In this document: piece after piece, positions 1 to 7,044 of the stretch
Position numbering within the stretch: position 1 is the first letter of the stretch
Layout of the letters: every line of letters starts with the position of its first letter
Source: an uncultured Ruminococcus sp.
Lineage (GTDB): Bacteria > Bacillota > Clostridia > Oscillospirales > CAG-272
DNA: 12,225 bases
Assembly: GCA_905202255.1 (NCBI GenBank)
Contig: CAJKRH010000046.1
Coordinates: forward strand, 1-12,225
Direction: 5' to 3'
Made by a program: the position numbers and the translations under genes
Notes under the pieces: model-generated
Database searches by the model: none
The model's input: the letters and a program-made list of their open reading frames with translations, nothing else
Told to the model about the DNA's origin: nothing

Positions 1-643
1 CGGCGAGCGCCGCAACATAAGTCATCGCGGCGGCGGTGAGCACTCTTCTCGCTCCGCCTATTTCTTCTGAGCCGAGTATGCCGTAATTCTCGATGCACCG
101 GAGCGCACGCCTGCTTGCGTCAAATTCCGTAGGCAGAGTGACAAGCTGAAAGAGCGTGCAAAGCCCGTAGCAGGCAACGCCGATATATGCTATCACCAGA
201 AATTCGGGCGCAGACGCGAGCGAATTAAGCAAAATGCCGAGTATTATCAGCGGAATTGCAAGACGCGAACCGATATTTGTGACGGGGATTATTGCCGCGC
301 GAATTTTCACCGGCGCATAATTTGCCGCATGCTGAACCGCATGTCCCGCTTCATGGCAGGCAACGCCGATAGCGGCGACGGAGGTATTTCCGTATACGCT
401 CTCCGAAAGGCGTATCACATCGCTTCTCGGGTCATAATGGTCGGTCAGATTGCCGGGGATCTGCTCTATGCGAATGTGCTGCAGTCCGTTTGCATCAAGC
501 ACGCGGCGCGCCGCTTCGGCACCTGTGATGCCGCGCATGGAGCGTATTTTCGAATATTTTTTGAATGTTGTGTTTACGCGAATACTTGCCCAGAGTGAAA
601 ATATCACTGCGGGAAGCACCAGTATCAGGTATAAGTAATCCAT
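1..643 (-). CDS. yugP: YugP-like membrane zinc metallopeptidase (PF04298 family), C-terminus cut by window edge
   Basis: The reading frame stays open from an ATG at 643 to the window edge, giving 214 codons. The protein begins MDYLYLILVLPAV, a membrane-anchor-like N-terminus. It carries the zinc-binding site HEAGHAVQHA with HEAGH at residues 97-101, then hydrophobic segments and the phrase LPTEFDASRRAL. This combination is typical of the Zn_peptidase_2 family (B. subtilis YugP), which has about 225-230 residues, so only a short C-terminal piece is missing. These proteins are thought to be integral membrane proteases; their substrate is not known to me. An AGGA ribosome binding site precedes the start. 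It is the last visible gene of the minus-strand operon, 19 bases after the DUF2238 gene, with no promoter or terminator visible between them. Family call is confident; physiological role unknown. Confidence 0.93.
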   Translation of the reverse strand, partial: MDYLYLILVLPAVIFSLWASIRVNTTFKKYSKIRSMRGITGAEAARRVLDANGLQHIRIEQIPGNLTDHYDPRSDVIRLSESVYGNTSVAAIGVACHEAGHAVQHAANYAPVKIRAAIIPVTNIGSRLAIPLIILGILLNSLASAPEFLVIAYIGVACYGLCTLFQLVTLPTEFDASRRALRCIENYGILGSEEIGGARRVLTAAAMTYVAALA

Positions 644-662
644 AATTTCCTATCCGTTTCGA

Positions 663-1592
663 TTATTTTTCTTTACTTACGCTTTTTGCGGGCTTTGCTT
701 CAGCGCTCTCCGCACTTTCCGCCGGCATGGCTTCCTGTGCCGCTTCCGCTCTGTCATGGCTCCCGACGGCGGAATTTATCGGAGCGTCTTCGGCAAGCGT
801 CGGTATAAACTGGCGGGCTATCTTGCCGTCGCCGCGCTTCTTTATATATAAGAAGCCGATGATGCTGAAAACAAATGCACCGATGAAGTTTACGAAGAGG
901 TCCTCCATTGTGTCATAAATGCCGATATCGAGATATCCGTTCAGAATAAGCTGTTCTCCGTTTCCGTATTTTATTACGGTTTCCGTAATACCCGTTACGG
1001 GATAAGGGATATTCTGCTTTGTCGGGTCGAGCATGGTGGAATAGATATTTGCTATTATAGTATCCTTCTGCATATCCTTTGCAAATATTCTGTCCATACC
1101 GAACTCGAAAAATTCCCAGAAGATGCCGACGGTCATCGAAAAACAGAAGGCTACCACGGCTACAAAAGCCGGAGAAAGATTGAATTTGATTTTTGAGTTT
1201 CTGTTCAGAACATCCACGAGCGCAAAACCGAGCGCGGCGCAGAGAAAGCCCCATGTGGTATGCAGTATCGTATCCCAATGCTCATACTGGATAAAATATC
1301 CCTGAAGTTCGCCGAGAATTTCCGCGGCAAAAATATGCAGGAGTATTATTATCTCCAGTGTATCCGGCAGGTCAATATGCATTTTCTTCTCCACGATGGA
1401 CGGGAGAAAGAAAAGGAAAAGCACGAGCACGCAGATAGACGCATTTTCGAAATTTCCGAGCATTATGCTGCGCACAAATGCCGCTATCACAAGCACGCGG
1501 AGTATTATGTATACAGCCACTACGGCTTTGCTCTTTGATTTCAGCTCCGCTTCCATGCGGTTTTTTGCCATTTCTTTGATGTTTTTCTTCAT
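663..1592 (-). CDS. DUF2238 (YjdF-like) integral membrane protein
   Basis: A 309-residue multi-pass membrane protein with hydrophobic stretches at about residues 24-44, 50-66, 79-93, 113-128, 141-160 and 233-250. Recognisable family phrases are LPSIVEKK (63-70), LPDTLEIIILL (75-85), the polar segment HWDTILHTTWGF (105-116), FWEFFEFGMD (158-167), DMQKDT (173-178) and DTMEDLFVNFIGA (227-239). The conserved charged and histidine residues inside membrane regions suggest a functional site, but no activity is established to my knowledge. Residues about 266-309 form an Ala/Glu/Ser-rich, probably disordered cytoplasmic tail. GGAGG lies five bases before the ATG. It sits between the P-II-like gene (48-base gap) and the YugP-like gene (19-base gap) and is probably cotranscribed. 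This is not the DUF2992 YjdF of B. subtilis, which shares the name only. Confidence 0.9.
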   Translation of the reverse strand: MKKNIKEMAKNRMEAELKSKSKAVVAVYIILRVLVIAAFVRSIMLGNFENASICVLVLFLFFLPSIVEKKMHIDLPDTLEIIILLHIFAAEILGELQGYFIQYEHWDTILHTTWGFLCAALGFALVDVLNRNSKIKFNLSPAFVAVVAFCFSMTVGIFWEFFEFGMDRIFAKDMQKDTIIANIYSTMLDPTKQNIPYPVTGITETVIKYGNGEQLILNGYLDIGIYDTMEDLFVNFIGAFVFSIIGFLYIKKRGDGKIARQFIPTLAEDAPINSAVGSHDRAEAAQEAMPAESAESAEAKPAKSVSKEK

Positions 1593-1640
1593 AGCATCCT
1601 CCGAGAGGTTTTATTTTAAACGAAAATCCGCGCGTCGGGC

Positions 1641-2381
1641 TTATTTTTCCTCGGCTTTTTCAGCTTTATCTTCGCCGTTGTCCTTGTGAAGTCCGACAAC
1701 ATCGGATACGGGGAGCGAAAATGTCAGCGCGTGCTCGCCCGTTTCATTCAGCACGGCGGCGCATATCGCCTTCATGACATCCTGACGCATCTCGGCACGC
1801 ACGAGCATAAACACTATTTCCTTCTCGGGCTGAACCGTGATTCCGAATATCTTCTTACCGAGCTCGGCTTCTCTTGCGCGAAGTACCGTGCCTCCGCGGA
1901 CGCCCGCTTCTTTTGCCGCCTTTACGGCAATATCGGTATTTCCCGAGCTTGTGGCAACGATTATAAGCTCATAATGTTTTATTTCGGCATTTGTTTCCAT
2001 TTTTGTTTCCTCCTCTTTCTTTTCGGCTGCGACCGCCGTATTTTCCGTTGCGACTGCATCGTTTGTCGTGCCTACCATTTCGGAAACGGCACGGCTTATG
2101 CCCGAGAGCGGCAGAGCAAACGCTATGCCTGCGCCGGGTTTTTCGAAATGCAGCTTCTTATTGAAGCCCTCGAGCAGCAAGGGCGCGGTTTTTCCCTCTG
2201 TCACGCAGAGCACCACATCTTTTTCGGGCTCGTCGAGTCCGAGCATATCCATGATATCCGAGCTTGCCGTTCCGTGTCCGCGGACTATCATCGGAAGAGC
2301 CGCTCCGTATTCGCGGCAGACCTCGCTCGCGGCATTTCCGTATCCGCGGCGCGGTATCGCTACAGCTAATTTCATCTGCAT
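1641..2381 (-). CDS. Tandem P-II-like protein (two P-II-type halves joined by a linker)
   Basis: A soluble 246-residue protein made of two similar halves. Residues about 3-103 and 136-231 each run beta strand, a Gly/Arg turn (VRGHGT at 33-38; VRGGTVLRAR at 161-170), an acidic helix, a second strand pair (DVVLCVTEG; EIVFMLVRAE) and a closing FALPLSG / FSLPVSD segment. This order resembles the ferredoxin-like fold of P-II regulators. The halves are joined by a low-complexity Thr/Ala/Glu/Lys linker at 104-135, and the protein ends in a charged tail. P-II proteins usually bind adenine nucleotides or 2-oxoglutarate and gate transporters. Here the gene starts two bases after the DUF1538 membrane protein stop codon, which suggests regulation of that protein. 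AGGAGG lies seven bases before the first ATG, favouring it over the Met at codon 3. The P-II assignment rests on pattern and context, not on a search. Confidence 0.8.
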   Translation of the reverse strand: MQMKLAVAIPRRGYGNAASEVCREYGAALPMIVRGHGTASSDIMDMLGLDEPEKDVVLCVTEGKTAPLLLEGFNKKLHFEKPGAGIAFALPLSGISRAVSEMVGTTNDAVATENTAVAAEKKEEETKMETNAEIKHYELIIVATSSGNTDIAVKAAKEAGVRGGTVLRAREAELGKKIFGITVQPEKEIVFMLVRAEMRQDVMKAICAAVLNETGEHALTFSLPVSDVVGLHKDNGEDKAEKAEEK

Positions 2382-2383
2382 AT

Positions 2384-3910
2384 TTATTCCTCCTCTATAG
2401 CGAGGTCGATAACCTCGTTTTCAAGCTCTGCGGCAGTGATTTCGGGTTTAGCCTTGATGCCGCTTGTTTTAACCTTATAAAGCACGCCTATTATCTGAAT
2501 GATGATAAGAGGTGTCATTGCTACCATGGCAACTATGCCGAAAGCATCTGTCAGAACATTGCCGCCGAGCGCCTCGCAGGCACCCATGGCAAAGGGAAGC
2601 AGGAATGTTGCCGTCATGGGACCGGACGCAACGCCGCCCGAGTCGAATGCTATCGAGGTGAAGATTTTCGGCGTTACGAAGCTGAGCCCGAGCGCTATCG
2701 CATATCCGGGGATAAGGAACCAGAGTATGGAAACGCCTGTCATCACGCGGAGCATGGAAAGTCCGACAGACGCCGCCATGCCGACGGAAAGACCTATCAT
2801 CATCGTTTTCTGCGAGATTGCGCCCTGTGTGATATCCTCAACCTGCTTATTGAGCACAATAACGGCAGGCTCGGCTTTTACGATAAAGTAACCTATGAGC
2901 ATACCGAGCGGGACCATTATCCAGTTATAATCAAGATTTGCAAGCTCTCTGCCGAGGTAGTTACCTACGGGCATGAAGCCGACATTGACGCCTGTGAGAA
3001 AAAGGGTGAGTCCGATGAGCGTATAAACAAGCCCGACGAGTATTTTCACGAGCTGTTTGCGGCGCATTTTCAGGAAGAATATCTGGAATATCCCGAAAAA
3101 TACGACTATCGGGAATATTGCCGTAAATACTTCCTTTACATATTCGGGCAGTTGCTCTCCGAATATTGCGGCGAGGTCGCGCGTGGTTTCGACAGAGGGG
3201 ATGTCAAGAGGGGTGTATGTACCGCTGTCGGAACCGTAAGCAAGACCGAGTATCATCACGGAGATGATAGGACCTATCGAGCAGAGCGCGATAAGACCGA
3301 AGCTGTCGCCGCCGCTGTTTTTGTCTTTACCGATGGTGCTCAGACCTATACCGAGCGCCATGATGAAAGGCACTGTCATGGGACCTGTTGTTACGCCGCC
3401 CGAGTCAAAGGCTATGGCAAGAAAGCTTTTCGGAATGAAAGCCGCTGCCGCAAAAACGACGGCATAGCATATGATGAGCATTTTCGAGAGGCTCCAGCCG
3501 AAAAGACTGCGCAGAAAGGCGAGCACGAGAAATATGCCGACGCCGCCCGCAACGGAGAAGATGAGCACTGCATTCGGAACGCCCGGGATTTGTCCCGCGA
3601 GAACCTGCAGGTCAGGCTCGGCAATGGTGACTATCGCGCCTATGACAAAGCACGAGGCGGCAATAAGCCAGATTCTTTTGCTTTTGGCAAGTTGCACACC
3701 AACCTGCTCGCCTATCGGCATCATAGCCATATCAGCACCCAGCGTGAAAAATCCCATGCCGAGTATCAGCAGGAAAGCACCTGTGAAAAACAGCAGAAGA
3801 AGCGCCGAGGGAATCGGCGTTATGGTCACGCAGAGTATGAAAACTATCGCCGTGATGGGCAAAACGGCGGAAAGCGATTCGCCGATTTTACCTTTGAGTT
3901 TCGGATTCAA
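2384..3910 (-). CDS. DUF1538 family membrane protein, two internal repeats (putative transporter)
   Basis: A strongly hydrophobic 508-residue protein built of two repeats. The first (about 45-200) contains GADMAMMPIGEQ, AEPD at 97-100 and AFDSGGVTTGPMT at 167-179. The second (about 300-450) contains GVNVGFMPVGNYLG, AEPA at 346-349 and AFDSGGVASGPMT at 421-433. Duplicated Gly-rich AFDSGG and AEP elements inside a two-fold membrane protein are typical of DUF1538 and look like a transporter's paired re-entrant or ion-binding sites; the substrate is unknown. Translation should start at TTG (3908-3910), eight bases after an AGGAGG. The nearby ATG at 3917 is in another frame. It is the first gene of the operon and is followed after two bases by the P-II-like gene, indicating tight coupling. 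Two candidate promoters lie upstream. Confidence 0.88.
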   Translation of the reverse strand: MNPKLKGKIGESLSAVLPITAIVFILCVTITPIPSALLLLFFTGAFLLILGMGFFTLGADMAMMPIGEQVGVQLAKSKRIWLIAASCFVIGAIVTIAEPDLQVLAGQIPGVPNAVLIFSVAGGVGIFLVLAFLRSLFGWSLSKMLIICYAVVFAAAAFIPKSFLAIAFDSGGVTTGPMTVPFIMALGIGLSTIGKDKNSGGDSFGLIALCSIGPIISVMILGLAYGSDSGTYTPLDIPSVETTRDLAAIFGEQLPEYVKEVFTAIFPIVVFFGIFQIFFLKMRRKQLVKILVGLVYTLIGLTLFLTGVNVGFMPVGNYLGRELANLDYNWIMVPLGMLIGYFIVKAEPAVIVLNKQVEDITQGAISQKTMMIGLSVGMAASVGLSMLRVMTGVSILWFLIPGYAIALGLSFVTPKIFTSIAFDSGGVASGPMTATFLLPFAMGACEALGGNVLTDAFGIVAMVAMTPLIIIQIIGVLYKVKTSGIKAKPEITAAELENEVIDLAIEEE

Positions 3911-3944
3911 TATACATCCCTCCTATTTAATATATGTTTATTTT

Positions 3945-3973
3945 ATTTTACCATAAAAAATAATCGAAATCAA
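3945..3973 (-). promoter_or_regulatory. Proximal sigma-A promoter for the DUF1538 operon
   Basis: Read on the minus strand: TTGATT (3968-3973), a 17-base spacer, then TAAAAT (3945-3950) with a TG one base before it (extended -10). The start of transcription would be near 3938, leaving a short leader of about 30 bases before the TTG start codon. Confidence 0.65.
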
Positions 3974-3983
3974 CATGAAATTT

Positions 3984-4033
3984 TGCAAAAATGCAAGATT
4001 TTCATTATATTCATATTTTATGCAAAAACGCAA
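3984..4033. promoter_or_regulatory. Twin 13-bp motif, candidate operator
   Basis: Two near-identical copies, TGCAAAAATGCAA (3984-3996) and TGCAAAAACGCAA (4021-4033), lie 37 bp apart in the 311-base gene-free stretch between the DUF1538 gene and the M42 peptidase gene. The first copy with the preceding T reads as a palindrome (TTGCA-AAAA-TGCAA). They bracket the distal promoter. No known regulator can be named; chance is possible because the DNA is A/T-rich. Confidence 0.35.
4004..4033 (-). promoter_or_regulatory. Distal sigma-A promoter for the DUF1538 operon
   Basis: Read on the minus strand: TTGCGT (4028-4033), an 18-base spacer, then a perfect TATAAT (4004-4009). Its -35 box lies inside one copy of the 13-bp motif TGCAAAAACGCAA (4021-4033), and the expected transcription start lies at the other copy (3984-3996). 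This placement suits control by a DNA-binding protein. Confidence 0.5.
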
Positions 4034-4160
4034 ATTTGATAAAAAGCGGGTTTGATTTTTGCAGCGTGAATTCTGCAGGTGCGCTGACGGGACTAAACCA
4101 TATTTTTTCTTTTTCTATTGGTTATACTTGAATTTTGCGCGGTAGGGGGCGATGTCGCTC

Positions 4161-4189
4161 TTGACTATATGTCGCCGATGTGATATCAT
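4161..4189 (+). promoter_or_regulatory. Extended -10 promoter of the M42 peptidase gene
   Basis: TTGACT (4161-4166), a 17-base spacer, and TATCAT (4184-4189) preceded by TG at 4181-4182. The transcription start would be near 4196, giving a leader of about 26 bases that contains GGAGG (4211-4215). An upstream in-frame ATG at 4180 lies inside this promoter, so it cannot be the start codon. Confidence 0.75.
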
Positions 4190-4221
4190 ATAGGAGAAAT
4201 CAAATACAGCGGAGGTACAAA

Positions 4222-5259
4222 ATGGAGCTTGAAAGAAAATATGCGGATTTTGCCGCGGAAAAAGCGATAGAACTGATAGGCATAGACAGCCCATCGGGCT
4301 TTACGGAAAAAGCCGCAAAATGGGTAAAGAATGAATTTGAGGCGCTCGGATTTGCGGCGCACATGACGGAAAAAGGCGGCGTCATTGCCGACCTCGGCGG
4401 GAACGGCGAGGGACTTCTTCTTGAAGCGCATACGGATACGCTCGGCGGCATGGTCTGCGAAATCAAAGGAAACGGCAGGCTTCGCCTGACTGCGCTCGGC
4501 GGCATGCGCGCGGATAACGGCGAAACGGAGAATGTGCGTATTTACACGAGAGGCGGCAAGGTCTATGAGGGCACTCTTCAGCTTTGCAATGCTTCTGTTC
4601 ATGTAAACGGAAGCTACGGAAGCACGAGCCGAAATTTCGATACGACAGAAGTTGTGATAGATGAGGATGTTTCATCGGCGGATGAGACGAGAGGACTCGG
4701 CATAGAGGTCGGCGATATTGTCTGCTTTGATCCGAGAGCGAAAATAACAGCCTCGGGTTATATCAAGAGCAGATTTCTTGATGATAAGCTTTCTGTCGGC
4801 ATTCTGCTCGGCTTTGCAAAATATCTTGCAGACAATAAGATAACGCCCGAGCGCCGCATATATGTTCATGTGACGGTATATGAAGAGGTCGGACACGGCG
4901 GCTCGGCTTCTGTTCCGGCAGGCGTGACCGAGGCAATAAGTGTTGATATGGGTTGTGTGGGAGACGGACTCTCCTGCACGGAAAAGCAGGTTTCCATCTG
5001 CGCCAAGGACAGCGGCGGACCTTACAGCTATGATGTGGTAGGCAAGCTTATCGAGGCGGCAAAGAAGGAGGGCGCGGATTATGCCGTGGATGTTTATCCG
5101 CATTACGGTTCCGATGTTGAAGCGACGCTTCACGCAGGCTATGATATCCGCCATGGGCTCATAGGCTCGGGCGTTTATGCCAGCCATGGCTATGAGCGCA
5201 GTCATGTCGACGGCGTGTATAATACGCTCAAGACAATAAAAGGTTATGTGAACGCATAA
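4222..5259 (+). CDS. M42 family metallo-aminopeptidase
   Basis: A 345-residue cytosolic peptidase of the M42 (glutamyl aminopeptidase/FrvX/TET) family, which removes N-terminal residues from short peptides using two metal ions. Expected metal-site residues can be seen: His70 and Asp72 in AHTD, Asp187/Asp188 in FLDDK, the catalytic Glu221 and neighbouring Glu222 in YEEVGHGG, Asp242 in SVDMG, and a C-terminal His, most likely His328 in YERSHVDG. The length matches the family. The start was set at ATG 4222 because GGAGG lies six bases before it and the earlier in-frame ATG falls within the promoter. It is a single-gene unit on the plus strand, divergent from the DUF1538 operon and convergent with the secreted-protein gene that follows. 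Nothing suggests damage; substrate preference cannot be read from sequence. Confidence 0.95.
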   Translation: MELERKYADFAAEKAIELIGIDSPSGFTEKAAKWVKNEFEALGFAAHMTEKGGVIADLGGNGEGLLLEAHTDTLGGMVCEIKGNGRLRLTALGGMRADNGETENVRIYTRGGKVYEGTLQLCNASVHVNGSYGSTSRNFDTTEVVIDEDVSSADETRGLGIEVGDIVCFDPRAKITASGYIKSRFLDDKLSVGILLGFAKYLADNKITPERRIYVHVTVYEEVGHGGSASVPAGVTEAISVDMGCVGDGLSCTEKQVSICAKDSGGPYSYDVVGKLIEAAKKEGADYAVDVYPHYGSDVEATLHAGYDIRHGLIGSGVYASHGYERSHVDGVYNTLKTIKGYVNA

Positions 5260-5276
5260 TGTGGAAAAGCAAAAAA

Positions 5277-5297
5277 GAACGGACGCTGTCTGCGTTC
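5277..5297 (+). terminator. Imperfect hairpin after the M42 gene, possible first terminator
   Basis: GAACG-GAC, loop GCT, then GTC-TG-CGTTC forms an 8-bp stem with a two-base bulge, 17 bases after the stop codon. The preceding 24 bases match the terminator downstream of the isomerase-like gene, but here the 3' arm has diverged and the T-run is weak (GCTTTG). It looks like a decayed terminator backed up by the perfect one at 5356. A further small hairpin, GTAAAT/ATTTAC, follows at 5303-5320. Confidence 0.4.
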
Positions 5298-5355
5298 GCT
5301 TTGTAAATCGGTCAATTTACCACTGTGGAAAGCTTATAAAAAGTAGTCTGCAACT

Positions 5356-5392
5356 AAAAATATCCTCACACGGAATGTGTGAGGATATTTTT
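5356..5392. terminator. Perfect bidirectional intrinsic terminator
   Basis: A perfect 16-bp stem (5356-5371 with 5377-5392) closes a five-base loop. The stem's ends are an A-run and a T-run, so it works in both directions. It ends the M42 gene on the plus strand and the secreted-protein/lipoprotein operon on the minus strand. Confidence 0.92.
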
Positions 5393-5405
5393 ATGTATGA
5401 TGTAA

Positions 5406-6209
5406 TTATTCGGTTACGGGGTCGGGATTGACGCTCCAAGGGAGAATACAATTTCCGTTACACGGGCGCTCAACCCAAGTGGTGCTACCAAAGCTTTCAT
5501 AGCAATCACTGCATCCGATTTCATAAAGATAAAAATGACTTGAACCTAAATGATAATGTTCTTCTGTCCATTTGGTAATTGAAGCGCTGCCGTGAGCGGT
5601 TTTATAAAGTAAATATCTTATCTCGCTTTCATACTCAATAAATGAGTCAAGAGCAATTCCATAAGCATAACCCTCATTTGTCCAATTAACATTGTTTGAC
5701 GGAGCCTGATTGAATTTTAAAACAGCAGATCCGCCGGGCTTGTGAAGCCATCCCTCGGAAGTCAATTTTGCTACATGATAGTCATTCCACCTTTCATTAT
5801 TGTCTGGTCTTACATAGTCTAGTGTCTCATCTTTTCTTATGGCAATTACATTTTCCCATATTCCAAAAGAATCCGGACGGTTAACCTGTATTCTTACACA
5901 AGCATATCCCAAACTGCCATTTAAATCAGCATCAATGACTTTTGCAAGGTCGTCGATTTTGCCTAAATGATTGTAATAACAATTGTCATCGCCCGAAAAG
6001 TCTCCAGGCTGGTATGCATCGTCTGTGCGACCGATTGCAAATGCATAGCAATTATAGTTTGGCATCGTGGAAGGATCCCATGCATGCAGAGTACTGCGTT
6101 GCAATGTATACGATAATGCATTGGGGGCAAGTTCAGCTGCTAAAATATTAGTACTGAAAGATAAAATCATGCAAATAGATATTATAATGGCAATCAATCT
6201 TTTCTTCAT
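5406..6209 (-). CDS. Secreted protein with NCYAFAIG and DYH/HKPGG motifs, putative Cys/His catalytic fold
   Basis: A 267-residue exported protein. Residues 1-25 form a signal peptide (MKKR, a hydrophobic core, NILAA). The mature part has MPNYNCYAFAIG with Cys54, a PGDFSG turn at 68-73, and NDYHVAKL...WLHKPGG with His145 and His156. This Cys-then-His order is like papain-type or NlpC/P60-type cysteine peptidases, but I do not recognise a named family and the activity is inferred. The C-terminus has CSDC (233-236) and CNGNC (250-254), either a small metal site or two disulfides. GGAGG lies six bases before the ATG; that upstream region belongs to a 403-bp duplicated block shared with the region before the middle lipoprotein gene. 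It is the last gene of the lipoprotein operon, followed by the perfect terminator at 5356, so its function is probably tied to those lipoproteins at the cell surface. Confidence 0.75.
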   Translation of the reverse strand: MKKRLIAIIISICMILSFSTNILAAELAPNALSYTLQRSTLHAWDPSTMPNYNCYAFAIGRTDDAYQPGDFSGDDNCYYNHLGKIDDLAKVIDADLNGSLGYACVRIQVNRPDSFGIWENVIAIRKDETLDYVRPDNNERWNDYHVAKLTSEGWLHKPGGSAVLKFNQAPSNNVNWTNEGYAYGIALDSFIEYESEIRYLLYKTAHGSASITKWTEEHYHLGSSHFYLYEIGCSDCYESFGSTTWVERPCNGNCILPWSVNPDPVTE

Positions 6210-6607
6210 TTTTGTCCTCCTTGTCGATTATCAAAGTTTATGCAAGTCAACTTATCAACTAATTTTCAGTTTGTTTTTTGACCATAAAATATTGGATATC
6301 CGTAATACTCCTTTACGATGTCATGTATTTCGGTAGCAAGTTTTATAGAAGCATCTTGATAACTAATATCGTGCCCATCCGGACAGTAAATATCATTTTC
6401 GTAGTATGCTATAACACTTTTAAAATCCATGTCGGCACATTCTTCCGGAATAGTAACTCCATGCTCTGTAATAAATTTATAGAGTTCCTCATTACTCAAA
6501 GTCGAAAGCAGAACCTTTCCTTTCGGCAGGTTGTCCGCCGTTATCCTACTGGGCTTTTCTTTTTCGCCGCAGGCGGAAAGCATAAGCACTGCCATGGCGA
6601 TGACCAA
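6205..6607. repeat. 403-bp duplicated block, copy 1
   Basis: Identical to 7040-7442 (offset 835) except at 6254 and 6261 (A here, G in the other copy), as compared by eye. It spans nearly the whole third lipoprotein gene, its 3' spacer, and the ribosome binding site and start codon of the following gene. Both differences lie outside coding sequence. Confidence 0.95.
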
Positions 6608-6631
6608 GAGTAAGGCTAAAATTTTTTTCAT
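6266..6631 (-). CDS. Small lipoprotein, third of three paralogs
   Basis: A 121-residue lipoprotein. A short basic start (MKK), a hydrophobic core and the lipobox LSAC (Cys21) indicate export by Sec, cleavage by signal peptidase II and anchoring in the membrane's outer face. The mature chain, about 100 residues, begins with a charged spacer, then ITADNLPKGKVLLSTLSNEELYKF and a region ending EYYGYPIFYG. It matches the first paralog (7101-7472) exactly from the signal core to the end; only the first few residues differ. I do not recognise a named domain. AAGGAGG precedes the ATG. It lies 38 bases after the middle paralog and 56 bases before the secreted Cys/His protein gene. Confidence 0.85.
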   Translation of the reverse strand: MKKILALLLVIAMAVLMLSACGEKEKPSRITADNLPKGKVLLSTLSNEELYKFITEHGVTIPEECADMDFKSVIAYYENDIYCPDGHDISYQDASIKLATEIHDIVKEYYGYPIFYGQKTN

Positions 6632-6669
6632 TTTTTGTCCTCCTTGTGTTTATGTTTTCAAAATTGGCT

Positions 6670-7044
6670 TTAATATTCAAACTCATCCCAAATAGCTCTA
6701 ATTTTATCGGAATAAGGATTTTCGATTCCGTAGTATTCGCATACAGCGCTTTGAACCTTATACTTAAAAGCTGCGTGGCGCGTGTCTCCCATGACTACTG
6801 CATATAGGTCGGGTTTTTCTTCAAATTGGGAAAATAGTTCAGATAAGCCACCATCCTTATATGGCTCATATATAGCAATATTGCGTTCTTCGAGAAACTT
6901 GACAAGTTCCTCCTGACTCAAAGATGAAAGCAACACCTTTCCCTTTGGTAGGTTGTCCGCCGTTATACTGCGTGTCTTGCCACAGGCGGAAAGCATAAGC
7001 ACCGCCATGGCGATGACCAAGAGCAAAGCCAAAATTCTTTTCAT
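6670..7044 (-). CDS. Small lipoprotein, middle, diverged paralog
   Basis: A 124-residue lipoprotein with the same signal peptide and LSAC lipobox (Cys21) as its two neighbours. The first mature section, SITADNLPKGKVLLSSLSQEEL, is nearly identical to theirs. The rest has diverged strongly (for example LFSQFEEKPDLYAVVMGD), with resemblance returning in VCEYYGIENPY near the end. So it is a true homolog with a conserved N-terminal part and a variable C-terminal part, flanked on both sides by copies of a single other version. Its ribosome binding site and start region lie at the edge of the duplicated block. No known domain recognised; a binding or sensing role at the surface is only a guess. Confidence 0.83.
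   Translation of the reverse strand: MKRILALLLVIAMAVLMLSACGKTRSITADNLPKGKVLLSSLSQEELVKFLEERNIAIYEPYKDGGLSELFSQFEEKPDLYAVVMGDTRHAAFKYKVQSAVCEYYGIENPYSDKIRAIWDEFEY

Noticed and set aside
663..1640. yjdF-type riboswitch near the DUF2238 gene
   Set aside because: That RNA is linked to the unrelated DUF2992 YjdF, and the 48-base gap before this gene is too short for a riboswitch.
2264..4039. Long plus-strand open frame of 591 codons opposite the DUF1538 gene
   Set aside because: It is antisense to a clear membrane protein gene, has no ribosome binding site, and its product is a charged, His/Arg/Glu-rich mixture with no domain features. Antisense frames stay open here because of codon bias.
4140..4160. 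GGTAGGGGGCGA at 4141 as a copy of the TAGGGG repeat seen at 12141 and 12171
   Set aside because: The shared part is only about eight bases, too short to claim homology.
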